NCBI GenBank assembly: GCA_012270545.1 | Contig: JAAXID010000072.1 | Location: forward strand, 1 to 35,635 | Source of the DNA: Anaerolineae bacterium | GTDB taxonomy: Bacteria; Chloroflexota; Anaerolineae; Aggregatilineales; Phototrophicaceae | Length of the DNA stretch: 35,635 bases | Direction of reading: 5' to 3' | Part shown: in pieces, positions 22,920 to 30,901 of the stretch | Layout of the letters: the number at the start of each line of letters is the position of its first letter | Position numbering within the stretch: position 1 is the stretch's first letter | The notes under the pieces: generated by a model | What the model was told of the DNA's origin: nothing | Databases searched by the model: none | What the model saw: only the letters and a program-made list of their open reading frames with translations | Translations under genes and position numbers: made by a program

Positions 22920-24710
22920 ATGAAGAAAATCATAGTGTTGATTCTGTTTGTGTCTCTTCCGTTTGTCCTTCCAATGAGCGCGCAGGATGCGGATGTTGCT
23001 CCGGGTCCCGGCTTGGGCGGCATGATTATCGACGGGAGCACGGCAGGTGATCCAGCGACCTTCAATCCACTGATCGGCGGCGACACCGCCTCCAGCGCCG
23101 TTTATTCGCTGCTGTATCCGTCGATCATCGGCGTCAGCCCATTCACGGGTTTGGAAGAGCCCAACCTGGCCGGCGCGATGGCCTCAGGTTGGGAATATGA
23201 CGAGACTGGAACGGTCCTCACGATTTATCTGAGAGACGATATCGCCTGGAATGATGGCACGCCGATAACCTCCGCAGATTATATGTGGGCGGTCAAGGCC
23301 ACGCGCAGCGGACAGATTGACAGCCCGCGCGCGGGCATATTCGAGACGATGGCGGATGGCAGTCCCGCTGGCGGAAAGATCGTCAGCGTTGAGGCGCCCG
23401 ATGACCACACGGTTGTGGTGACCTTCAACGAGGCGGACTGCATCTCCTTCAGCGATGTGAACGATGTCACACCTGTGCCAGCGCACGTCTTCTCCGAGCT
23501 GTATGGAGACAACTATGCCGCCATGATGGACGAGCCGCGGCGCATTCCAACTGTATCCTTCGGACCATTCAAAGATGTGGAATTCGCGGCCGGCGAGCGC
23601 ATCAGCCTGCTCGCTGATCAGGCCTACCCCGATTCGATTCTGGGATTCATCAGTCCTTCCGAGTCGATTACGCTGCAAGTCGCGGATGAAAATGTCGCGA
23701 CTGAACGCTTCATCGGCGGCGAATTCAGCATCCTGGCTGTGCCGGCGACGCGCCAAGAAGAGTTTCGCATCGATCCAAATTTGCTGGAGTATCCACGCTT
23801 TGAGTTCACCGGAAACGGCTTCACCTTCTTCGGCATGAATCACGCCAATCCAGACAACCCGCAGCCTGGCATCGATGAAGATGGCAATCTCGTCCCGCAA
23901 GAACCGCATCCGGTGTTGGGCGATGTGCTGGTGCGCCAGGCAATATCCCACGCCGTGGATATTGACGCGCTCATCGAGGGCATCCGCGATGGCAACGGCT
24001 TCAAGGTCGCCACGCACACCATCCCGACGTCCTGGGTGTACAACCCCGGTCTGCAATACGAATACAACCCTGACCTGGCGCTGGAGAAGCTGACGCAGGC
24101 GGGCTGGATCGACCACGATGAAGATGCGGAAACGCCGCGCGTCTGCGAAGACTGCTTATTCGCGCGCGAGGTGGATTCGGAATACAACGGCAGCGAATTG
24201 GCCCTCGATTTGCACGTGCCAGCCGGGTCGGAAATCGGCGAACAAATGGGCTTGTTCTTCCAAGCGGAAATGAACAAGGTCGGCTTCAAAGCCAATTTTG
24301 AAGCGATCGATTGGGGCAGCGCCTTCCTGCCTGAGCTTGTCGGCCAGACCTTTGACATGAATATGCTGGGTTGGAGCCTCGGCTTACCGGTTGACCCGGA
24401 TATCTCACCCTTCTATTATCCGGAAGTAGATGTACCGGGTTCGGGCTTCAATTTCGGCTCTTACTACAACGCTGAGTTGATCGAGTTGAATGACCAGGCG
24501 AGGGTCGTTCCAGGTTGCTATACCGAGGCGCGGGCGGCGCTTTATGAGCGGGTGCAAGAAATCCTCTTCAACGACATGCCCTACTTCTACATGTACGTCT
24601 CCGAGTCGATGACGGCTGTATTGCCGGGCACCTTGAACTGGGATCCCACACCCTTCTCACGTACCTACTCCCAAGACGCTTGGGTATCGCCGGCGGTGGC
24701 GCAGCCCTAG
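22920..24710 (+). CDS. ABC transporter substrate-binding protein, family 5 (peptide/nickel/opine type)
   Basis: A 596-residue binding protein of the DppA/OppA class. Residues 1-21 are a signal peptide (MKKIIVLILFV...PMSA) with cleavage before QDAD. The mature N terminus includes DPATFNPLIGGD, the typical family-5 opening, then LAGAMASGWEYDETGTVLTIYLRDDIAWNDG, shortened here as the segments LAGAMASGWEY and LRDDIAWNDG that form the family signature. The start at 22920 has AGAGG about 8-15 nt upstream; the frame stays open to 22860. Permease genes follow after an 85-bp gap holding a hairpin. It could bind di- or oligopeptides, nickel complexes or glycosides; no ligand is indicated. Confidence 0.92.
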   Translation: MKKIIVLILFVSLPFVLPMSAQDADVAPGPGLGGMIIDGSTAGDPATFNPLIGGDTASSAVYSLLYPSIIGVSPFTGLEEPNLAGAMASGWEYDETGTVLTIYLRDDIAWNDGTPITSADYMWAVKATRSGQIDSPRAGIFETMADGSPAGGKIVSVEAPDDHTVVVTFNEADCISFSDVNDVTPVPAHVFSELYGDNYAAMMDEPRRIPTVSFGPFKDVEFAAGERISLLADQAYPDSILGFISPSESITLQVADENVATERFIGGEFSILAVPATRQEEFRIDPNLLEYPRFEFTGNGFTFFGMNHANPDNPQPGIDEDGNLVPQEPHPVLGDVLVRQAISHAVDIDALIEGIRDGNGFKVATHTIPTSWVYNPGLQYEYNPDLALEKLTQAGWIDHDEDAETPRVCEDCLFAREVDSEYNGSELALDLHVPAGSEIGEQMGLFFQAEMNKVGFKANFEAIDWGSAFLPELVGQTFDMNMLGWSLGLPVDPDISPFYYPEVDVPGSGFNFGSYYNAELIELNDQARVVPGCYTEARAALYERVQEILFNDMPYFYMYVSESMTAVLPGTLNWDPTPFSRTYSQDAWVSPAVAQP

Positions 24711-24724
24711 GTTAAATTATCAGC

Positions 24725-24756
24725 GGCTGTCAGAGGAGACCACTCCTCTGGTAGCC
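24725..24756 (+). other. Stable hairpin between binding protein and permease genes
   Basis: CAGAGGAG (24731-24738) and CTCCTCTG (24743-24750) form a perfect 8-bp stem with an ACCA loop, extended by GGCT/AGCC beyond a small GT/GT internal loop. No T-run follows. It is likely an mRNA-processing or stability element giving different levels of binding protein and permeases. Confidence 0.5.
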
Positions 24757-24795
24757 GCCGCATTGGCGTTCCGAGACAAGCAGCAGGATTAACGC

Positions 24796-25857
24796 ATGCA
24801 AAGGTATGTTGCACGCCGCTTGTTGCAAGCCGTTCCCACGTTTTTCGGCATAACCATTATCGTCTACTTCATCATGGCGGTCTCCGGCGACCCAATCGCG
24901 ATTCTGGCCTTTGATCCTACGATGCGAAAGGATGAGCGCGAGCGATTGGCGATTCGGCTCGGTGTCAGTGATCCCATTCTGGTCCAATATGTGCGTTGGC
25001 TGGTCGGAGATGACTGGATGTTGGTCGATACCAATGCCGATGGCGAAGTGGATGCTTATGGTGACAACTATGGCATCTTGCGCGGCGACTTCGGCACGTC
25101 GTTTAAGTTTCGTGGTTCAAATCCGCTGAATCTCATCGCTGAGAGGCTGGGCGCGACCATTGAACTCAATGCAGCTGCGCTGTTGGTTGGTTATACCGTT
25201 GCGATAATCCTTGGCGTTTTGGCGGCGGTTTATCGTGGAAGAGCTTTTGACAGATATTCACGGATTTTCTCGGTAGCTGGCGATTCCTTTCCGAGCTTTT
25301 GGCTGGGCTTGTTATTGATAATGTTCTTTGGCATCGCCCTTCCGCGCGCGCTCGAACCATACGGATTAACCGATGGCAGCCCAATACTGCCTATGGGAGG
25401 GCGCTGCCCACCCGTGCGCGGTGGTTGCCCACCGATATTTGAGCGTCTGCAATATTTGATTGCGCCAGTATTAGTGATTTCTCTCGGTACAATCGCTGCG
25501 CTGTCGCGCCTTTTGCGCGCGCAGATGCTGGAGACGATCGGCAGCGATTATATCCGAACCGCCCGCGCCAAGGGGCTGCCCAGCCGTAGCGTCTGGATTA
25601 GACATGCTCTGCGCAATGCTTTCATACCATTCACGGTATTTTTGGGGCCATTGCTATTTGGACTGATAGGCGGTGCCGTCGTCATTGAACGGGTGTTTTC
25701 TTGGCCTGGGGTGGGCTTGCTGCTCCTGGATGCCGCCGTCAGTCGGGACTATCCTGTGGTCATGGCCTCCGTCGTCATATCTTCCATTTTGGCCATTCTT
25801 GCTTACCTTCTCTCTGACATACTGCTTGCTCTATTTGATCCGCGTGTGCGGCTTTAG
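24796..25857 (+). CDS. ABC transporter permease (DppB-like) with acidic insertion
   Basis: A 353-residue BPD-type permease. The N-terminal RRLLQAVPTFFGITIIVYFI and the C-terminal LRNAFIPFTVFLGPLLFGLIGG, seen here as LRNAFIPFTVFLGPL then LIGGAVVIERVFSWPG, are the classic DppB hallmarks. The docking loop reads YIRTARAKGLPSRSVWIRHA. Between the first two membrane segments lies an acidic, Ca-loop-like insertion, DTNADGEVDAYGD (78-90), and a second Cys/Pro/Gly-rich insertion (CPPVRGGCPP) sits further on. It starts 85 bp after the binding protein and 17 bp before the DppC-like permease. Confidence 0.93.
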   Translation: MQRYVARRLLQAVPTFFGITIIVYFIMAVSGDPIAILAFDPTMRKDERERLAIRLGVSDPILVQYVRWLVGDDWMLVDTNADGEVDAYGDNYGILRGDFGTSFKFRGSNPLNLIAERLGATIELNAAALLVGYTVAIILGVLAAVYRGRAFDRYSRIFSVAGDSFPSFWLGLLLIMFFGIALPRALEPYGLTDGSPILPMGGRCPPVRGGCPPIFERLQYLIAPVLVISLGTIAALSRLLRAQMLETIGSDYIRTARAKGLPSRSVWIRHALRNAFIPFTVFLGPLLFGLIGGAVVIERVFSWPGVGLLLLDAAVSRDYPVVMASVVISSILAILAYLLSDILLALFDPRVRL

Positions 25858-25874
25858 CGGTTAGGGAACGAAGT

Positions 25875-26807
25875 ATGCGGAGAAGGGCCACGAAATCAGG
25901 CCACACGAAAGCCGAGTTCAGGCAACAGACCGAAAGCGATCTGCCGCCATCGCAGAATATGTGGCGCAAAGCCGCGCGCCGCATAAAGAGGGATCGCACA
26001 ACTTTGGCGGCCATGGCAGTAGTCACGGCATTTGCGCTGGCATCACTTCTCGCGCCATTCCTGAGCGAAGCGGTATTCAAGGTGGATCCGATAGATATAA
26101 ACCTTGAGAACAAATACGCTCCACTATTGGCCCCGGGGCATCCGCTTGGGGCAGACGAATTGGGGCGCGATCACTTGAGCCGGCTGCTTTACGGCGGTCG
26201 AGTTTCTTTAGGCATCGCTTTTTTCACCGCCATATTCTCGATAAGCATCGGCATAGCAATTGGCGTCGTCGCCGGGTTTTTCGGGGGACCTGTCGATGAC
26301 TTCATCATCTGGCTCGTAACCACCCTCAATTCTATTCCAGGGATATTCCTTCTGATTACGATAAATTCTGTACTGTCTCCGACTCCAGGGACGCTGGTGT
26401 TTATTCTGTCCATCATTGGCTGGACGGGCGTCACCCGACTCGTGCGAGGAGAAACCCTCTCGCTGAAGCAGCGCGAATACAACGTCGCCGCGCGAGCTAT
26501 CGGCGCCTCAAACCTGCGAATCATGTTCGTACATATAGTGCCCAATGTTTTCTCACTGCTAATTGTAATCTTGGCACAGACGATGAGCGGCTTAATTTTG
26601 CTTGAAGCGGCGCTGAGTTATATCGGCTTTGGCATCCAGCCGCCGATTCCATCATGGGGCAATATGCTGAGCAACAGCGTAGATTATATGCGGCGCGCTC
26701 AACACCTGGTTTTCTTGCCAGGTCTGCTAATTACAACAACTGTCTTCTGCTTTTACTTAATCGGCGACGGACTGCGCGATGCCTTCGATCCGAAGATCGC
26801 TGACTGA
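25875..26807 (+). CDS. ABC transporter permease (DppC-like)
   Basis: A 310-residue partner permease. A charged N-terminal tail (residues 1-42) precedes the first membrane segment. HPLGADELGRDHLSRLLYGG (129-... region near residue 90) is the invariant DppC motif preceding the transport core. The ATPase-docking loop reads YNVAARAIGASNLRIMFVH, and ALSYIGFGIQPPIPSWGNM near the C terminus is also diagnostic. AGGG precedes the ATG. No DppD/DppF ATPase gene follows; the next gene is rpsT under its own promoter, so the operon appears to end here. Confidence 0.93.
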   Translation: MRRRATKSGHTKAEFRQQTESDLPPSQNMWRKAARRIKRDRTTLAAMAVVTAFALASLLAPFLSEAVFKVDPIDINLENKYAPLLAPGHPLGADELGRDHLSRLLYGGRVSLGIAFFTAIFSISIGIAIGVVAGFFGGPVDDFIIWLVTTLNSIPGIFLLITINSVLSPTPGTLVFILSIIGWTGVTRLVRGETLSLKQREYNVAARAIGASNLRIMFVHIVPNVFSLLIVILAQTMSGLILLEAALSYIGFGIQPPIPSWGNMLSNSVDYMRRAQHLVFLPGLLITTTVFCFYLIGDGLRDAFDPKIAD

Positions 26808-26868
26808 GGCGCGGTCGAAACACATTATGTGAGCGGAACGCGGCGTCACGCGATCTCGCGATGCGCTA

Positions 26869-26897
26869 TAGACAGTTTTGAACAGACATGATAAAAT
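26869..26897 (+). promoter_or_regulatory. Sigma-70-type promoter of rpsT
   Basis: TAGACA (26869-26874, 5/6) and TAAAAT (26892-26897, 5/6) with an exact 17-nt spacer. Transcription would start near 26904, giving a leader of about 87 nt. The leader contains a GGGAGC/GCTTCCC inverted repeat just before the gene, a possible site for translational control of S20. Confidence 0.7.
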
Positions 26898-26990
26898 GAC
26901 GTGCTGTAATGGATTCGAATTGGGCGCAGAAAGCTCAATTGACGCTTGGAAAGAAGCAAAAGGGAGCCTAGCTTCCCGGGAACCTGTACA

Positions 26991-27257
26991 ATGGCAAATC
27001 ATAAATCAGCGATAAAGCGCATACGTCAAAACGAGAAGCGGCGCCTGCATAACCGCAGCTACCGCAATCGCGCGCGCACACTGGTCAAGAAAGCCCGCGT
27101 CGCTATCGAAAGCGGCAATCTCGAAGAAGCGCGCGAAGCGACTCATATCGCCGTGCGCGACCTCGACAAGCTGGCGAGCCGCGGCGTCGTCCACAAGCGT
27201 AATGCGGCACGGCGCAAGAGCCGTCTTATGAGGCAACTCGCTCAACTAGAAAAGTAG
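26991..27257 (+). CDS. rpsT: 30S ribosomal protein S20
   Basis: An 88-residue, very basic protein matching S20 throughout: MANHKSAIKRIRQNEKRRLH at the start, NRSYRNRARTLVKKAR, and ASRGVVHKRNAARRKSRLM near the end (bS20 binds 16S rRNA and aids 30S assembly). The start is the ATG at 26991; an in-frame extension to 26946 has no S20 character. It has its own promoter and a terminator and is flanked by unrelated genes. Confidence 0.97.
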   Translation: MANHKSAIKRIRQNEKRRLHNRSYRNRARTLVKKARVAIESGNLEEAREATHIAVRDLDKLASRGVVHKRNAARRKSRLMRQLAQLEK

Positions 27258-27291
27258 CGATTCGTTACGACTTCTATCTTGGGTCAGACCC

Positions 27292-27316
27292 CGGCGCTGT
27301 TCGCCGATTCTTTTCC
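27292..27316 (+). terminator. Intrinsic terminator of rpsT
   Basis: CGGCG (27292-27296) and CGCCG (27302-27306) pair around CTGTT and are followed by ATTCTTTTCC, 35 bp after the rpsT stop. It also separates rpsT from the convergent aminotransferase gene. Confidence 0.6.
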
Positions 27317-27377
27317 TTGGCCTCGATCTCCAGCCGACCAGGAAGATTCCTCTCGCCAATGAGCGCTTTTGCCGTGG

Positions 27378-28628
27378 TTAGAGCAGCTCCAGCAGGTTCA
27401 GCAGTTTGTTGATCTCGTCAATGGTGTTGTACTGACCGATGCCAATGCGAACCATGCCCTCCGGTCTATTGATCCGCTCCATGATCTCTACAGCGTAGTA
27501 GTTGCCACTCCAAACGTAGATGTTATTGTCGGCCAGATAGCTGGCGATTTCGTCGGGCGCATGCCCTTCTTTGACCATCGCAACTGTAGGGACGCGCTGA
27601 TCGAAGCGAGCCCCATCGGTGATGCCAACGAGGGTTACGCCGGGAATCGCGCAGAGACCGTCAATGAGCGCGGAGACCAGCTCTCGTTCGTAGGTCTGCA
27701 CTGCCATCATTCCGCGTTTCATTCGTTGCCGGCGTCCCACATACTGCGGCAATTCAGCAGCGCCAAATTCTTCACCAATGCGCTCCCAATGATCCAGGCA
27801 AGCGAGCAAAGCGTTCCAGGTCTCATAGCTTGGCGTACCGTTTTCCCAGCGGTATGGCGCGGCGTCTTTCGCCGGACGCACCTTGTACGCTGGCAGCGAA
27901 TCCAACAGGTCTTGACGCCCCCACATGATTCCCAGGTGCGGTCCGTAAAACTTGTACGAAGAGCATAGCAGGAAATCGCAGCCTATTTCCGCCACATCAA
28001 TCGGCACATGCGGCGCGCTCTGCACGGCATCCACGACATGCCAGGCGCCGACGGCATGCGCCATGCCGGCGATCTGCCTCACCGGATTGACGGTGCCAAC
28101 CGCGTTTGAGGCCTGCACCGTCGCCACGATTTTCGTGCGTTCGCTGAGCGCCGCCTCCAGCGAGTCCATATCGAGTGTGCAATCGGTCGGCCGGATATCC
28201 ACCCACTTCAGGTTCAAACCCTGTTCGCGGGCGATGTGCGCCCAAGGCGCGACGTTGGCATCGTGGTCCATCCGTGTGAGGACAATCTCGTCGCCGGGCG
28301 CGAGCAGCTGCGCCATTGATCGACTCAAACTGAAACTGAGAGTCGTCATGTTTGGACCAATGACGATTTCCGACGCGCTTGCCGCGTTTAGAAAGTCGGC
28401 CATAGCTTCGCGCGTCCGCTGAGCCATTTCGTCATTTCGGCGGCTGGTGGCGAAGGCGCCGCCAGAATTGGCATTCATCGTCATGTAGTACGCCGTTACC
28501 GCCCGCATCACACTGAGCGGGACTTGTGTTCCGGCGGGATTGTCCAGGAATATGGGCAAGGATCCATCATCCGCGGGCAGATGCAAGGATGGGAAGTGCG
28601 GACGTATCGCTTCCGCATGAAAACTCAT
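27378..28628 (-). CDS. Class V aminotransferase, cysteine desulfurase-like (VC1184-type) without catalytic Cys
   Basis: A 416-residue PLP enzyme. FLDNPAGTQVP (28-37 region), NSGGAFATSRRND, HVVDAVQSAPH (D200) and SSYKFYGPH (PLP lysine K226) match the 'cysteine desulfurase-like' VC1184 subfamily. In SufS/CsdA the catalytic Cys lies in a RTGHHCAQP loop; the aligned loop here is WSGNYYAVE (373-381) with Tyr378, so sulfur transfer by the usual mechanism is unlikely. The frame stays open to 28937, but GAGG 8 nt before the ATG at 28628 and the family's normal length support this start. It stands alone and converges with rpsT. Substrate unknown. Confidence 0.87.
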   Translation of the reverse strand: MSFHAEAIRPHFPSLHLPADDGSLPIFLDNPAGTQVPLSVMRAVTAYYMTMNANSGGAFATSRRNDEMAQRTREAMADFLNAASASEIVIGPNMTTLSFSLSRSMAQLLAPGDEIVLTRMDHDANVAPWAHIAREQGLNLKWVDIRPTDCTLDMDSLEAALSERTKIVATVQASNAVGTVNPVRQIAGMAHAVGAWHVVDAVQSAPHVPIDVAEIGCDFLLCSSYKFYGPHLGIMWGRQDLLDSLPAYKVRPAKDAAPYRWENGTPSYETWNALLACLDHWERIGEEFGAAELPQYVGRRQRMKRGMMAVQTYERELVSALIDGLCAIPGVTLVGITDGARFDQRVPTVAMVKEGHAPDEIASYLADNNIYVWSGNYYAVEIMERINRPEGMVRIGIGQYNTIDEINKLLNLLELL

Positions 28629-28764
28629 GAGTTGATCCTCAGCGCTGGAGTACAGCCTCGGGTAGTATTGGCCTGTACTATAAACCAAGCGGCGTGGAAA
28701 TTGTATTTCAAATTCGCCAGGCAAGGCGATCTTTCGATAAGAAACTGCAATAGAATCAGCCCGG

Positions 28765-28965
28765 ATGAAGCTGCGAACCGATACTGACTCAGGCAATAAG
28801 TCGTCGAAACAGGGGCAAGAATCCGACTCAAGGCGAGCCGGGGGCGTCAAACGATTGCGCTGCCTCAACTGCGGACAGCATATTTTTGCCGCCGCTGAGT
28901 CTGAGCCGCCGGAAATCTGCCAGTATTGCAAGGACATGACGACCTGGCAATTGATCGAACACTAG
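28765..28965 (+). CDS. Zinc-ribbon microprotein (two CxxC motifs)
   Basis: A 66-residue reading frame. The first 28 residues are polar and probably disordered. The rest has paired cysteines, RCLNCG (C33, C36) and CQYC (C52, C55), separated by 15 residues, a typical zinc-ribbon or rubredoxin-like spacing. It ends in TTWQLIEH. The gene is on the opposite strand to its neighbours, overlapping the spurious upstream extension of the aminotransferase frame and ending 16 bp before the ABC ATPase stop. The ribosome site is weak. The regular cysteine pattern favours a real gene over chance; function unknown. Confidence 0.6.
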   Translation: MKLRTDTDSGNKSSKQGQESDSRRAGGVKRLRCLNCGQHIFAAAESEPPEICQYCKDMTTWQLIEH

Positions 28966-28981
28966 GCGCGACTGCAGTTCG

Positions 28982-29743
28982 TCAAGAGCTGAGGTCTTCG
29001 ATGCTGTCGCGTACATGTTTCGTCAGCTGAAGAAATTCCGGCTGATAAATCATGTCGGGCTTACGCGGACGCGGCAGGTCGACCGCAATGTCTTCAATCA
29101 GCCGGCCTGGCCTGCGCGACATGACGATTACGCGATCCGCCAGAAGCACCGCCTCGCTGATATCGTGGGTCACCATGATGATAGTTTGTACGTAGCGCTG
29201 GCGAAGGCGCAGCAGCTCCAGACTGAGTTTTTCCCGCGTCAGCGCGTCGAGGGCGCCGAAAGGTTCATCCAGCAGCAAGACAGTCGGCTGTTGCACAATC
29301 ACGCGTCCGAGCGCCACGCGCTGTGCCATGCCACCAGAAAGCTCCGCCGGATAGGCCAGCTCGAAGTTTTCCAGGTGAAGCTGAGGCAGGAGCGCGCGTA
29401 CAACTTCATATCGATCTTCGCGCTGAACACCGGCGATTTCCAAGGGCAAGGCGATATTATCCAGTACCGTTCGCCAAGGCATCAGGTTGGCATCCTGGAA
29501 CATGATTGCAAAACGATGCATGGGGCGGTCGATAACCTCGCCATCGCAGCGGGCGGCACCAGAGGTCGCGGGAAGCAAGCCCGCCAACACGCGTATTAAG
29601 GTGCTCTTGCCGCAGCCGGTTGGGCCGACAACGCAAACAAATTCTGCCTCGACGACATCAAATGAGATCGGACCCAAGGCGGGAAGGGCGTCACCTTTGG
29701 GATCGCGATAAGATACTGACAGCTCGCGCAGGCTAAGCCTCAC
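28982..29743 (-). CDS. ABC transporter ATP-binding protein (probable riboflavin/flavin importer, ThiZ/SsuB-like)
   Basis: A 253-residue ATPase. Walker A is GPTGCGKST (40-48, K46), the Q-loop MFQDANLMPW, the signature LSGGMAQRVALGR, Walker B LLLDEPFGALDAL and the H-loop VTHDISEA. Overall it resembles the TauB/SsuB/ThiZ type that serves nitrate, sulfonate and thiamine-pyrimidine importers. It overlaps the binding-protein gene by 4 bp (ATGA type) and is the last gene of the three-gene operon controlled by the FMN riboswitch, which points to a flavin substrate. By sequence alone the specificity could not be told. Confidence 0.9.
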   Translation of the reverse strand: MRLSLRELSVSYRDPKGDALPALGPISFDVVEAEFVCVVGPTGCGKSTLIRVLAGLLPATSGAARCDGEVIDRPMHRFAIMFQDANLMPWRTVLDNIALPLEIAGVQREDRYEVVRALLPQLHLENFELAYPAELSGGMAQRVALGRVIVQQPTVLLLDEPFGALDALTREKLSLELLRLRQRYVQTIIMVTHDISEAVLLADRVIVMSRRPGRLIEDIAVDLPRPRKPDMIYQPEFLQLTKHVRDSIEDLSS

Positions 29744-30873
29744 TCGTCAGAGCCTGCGACAAACCTGTTCGTGAATGCATCCTGCAGGTTGCCGGCCTCG
29801 TCATCGAGGAATCCCATCGAGTCGAGCGTGTTACGCATCGCTTCCCATGAGGCCAACTGGCTGTATCCCAGGTATTCCGCATCCCACAGTTCTATCGTAT
29901 TGAGCAAGACATTGAGTTGCGTCAACGTATTGCGGTCGAAGCGCTCGGCCAAATCGGCCATCAGTTGACGGCGAGACAGGGCGATTTCGTCTCGGTCGGG
30001 ATTCGATACGAGGAATTCGTCTTGCTTGTCTGCGGCAGATTCCAACGCGGTCACAAGCGATTCCTCAGCGGGCAAACTGTCGACATACTTCATGCTGGCG
30101 AGGTAGGCCGCGGCTGGATTATCGATGACGGCCCGCAAAGCGCCGGCAAGTCCGGTAACCATGCGCGCTACCGCATCAGGTTCCTCTTCCAAATACGCCC
30201 TACTGACGATCAATCCGTTCGAAACCAGGTCGACCTGCGATGCGACTGTGATCACATCCACATCAGATACAGCGCCGCAATCCCCGTCTAAGGCAAGATT
30301 CTGTATCTGGAGCGGTTCATTGTTGACGTAGACGATGGCGGCATCGACGACGCCGAGGCAAAAGACTTCGGGCGCGTTGAAGCCGATTTCGCGCAGATCG
30401 ATATCGGCTTCGGATAAACCGGCGCTGCCCAGCAGAGTTGCCAGCCCGCTGTAACTTGCGCCAAAGCGACCGGGAACTCCAATCGCCATGCCTCGCAAGT
30501 TTTCCAACGCGCTCAGATCCATAGCGCTGCTGTAGACCAGTCCAACGGGATATTGCTGAAACCACTCGAAGACGTATACCACATCGCGGCCACGAAAACG
30601 CGCCAGGATCACCTGCTCACCGCTGACGATGCCAAATTGCGCTTGTCCGACGGCGACCAGATCCAGGACTTCCGGTTCTTGCAGATGTTCCAGAGAGACA
30701 TTGAATCCAGCTGCGGCGAAGTGACCGCCTTCGATGCCCATGTAAAACGGCGCGAACTGAACGTTTGGAATGAACGTCAGCAGTATGCGTTCATTAACGG
30801 GCTCAGCCTGCGCGGAGGTCAAGATTGCCAGCGGCAATGTGGCGAGGATTATCAGTCGAATGAGAATCAACAT
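29740..30873 (-). CDS. ribY: Substrate-binding protein of riboflavin-type ABC importer (RibY, NMT1/THI5-like)
   Basis: A 377-residue exported protein of the NMT1/THI5-like fold. Residues 1-23 are a signal peptide ending SAQA before EPVNE. The mature protein starts LLTFIPNVQFAPFYMGIEGG, with HFAAAGFNVSLEH next, the typical pattern of ThiY/RibY proteins. Further family segments include GVPGRFGASYSGL and GVVDAAIVYVNNEP. ThiY binds a thiamine pyrimidine precursor; homologues in Chloroflexus-type bacteria (RibY) are assigned to riboflavin because of FMN riboswitches, as seen here upstream of the operon. It overlaps the ATPase gene by 4 bp and follows the permease by 28 bp. The symbol is by context and family. 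Confidence 0.8.
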   Translation of the reverse strand: MLILIRLIILATLPLAILTSAQAEPVNERILLTFIPNVQFAPFYMGIEGGHFAAAGFNVSLEHLQEPEVLDLVAVGQAQFGIVSGEQVILARFRGRDVVYVFEWFQQYPVGLVYSSAMDLSALENLRGMAIGVPGRFGASYSGLATLLGSAGLSEADIDLREIGFNAPEVFCLGVVDAAIVYVNNEPLQIQNLALDGDCGAVSDVDVITVASQVDLVSNGLIVSRAYLEEEPDAVARMVTGLAGALRAVIDNPAAAYLASMKYVDSLPAEESLVTALESAADKQDEFLVSNPDRDEIALSRRQLMADLAERFDRNTLTQLNVLLNTIELWDAEYLGYSQLASWEAMRNTLDSMGFLDDEAGNLQDAFTNRFVAGSDE

Positions 30874-30901
30874 GGCGGTGCATCTCTCCTCAGTAAAGCG
30901 G

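Noticed and set aside
23184-24116. 310-codon minus-strand frame
   Set aside because: Antisense to the family-5 binding protein; no recognisable domain and rich in His/Arg/Val as expected of a shadow frame.
28629-28764. Promoters between the aminotransferase and zinc-ribbon genes
   Set aside because: TATAGT (minus strand) and TAGAAT (plus strand) look like -10 boxes but no -35 at a workable distance was found.
28629-28937. 103-residue N-terminal extension of the aminotransferase
   Set aside because: No family character, overlaps the zinc-ribbon gene, and the ATG at 28628 has a good ribosome site.
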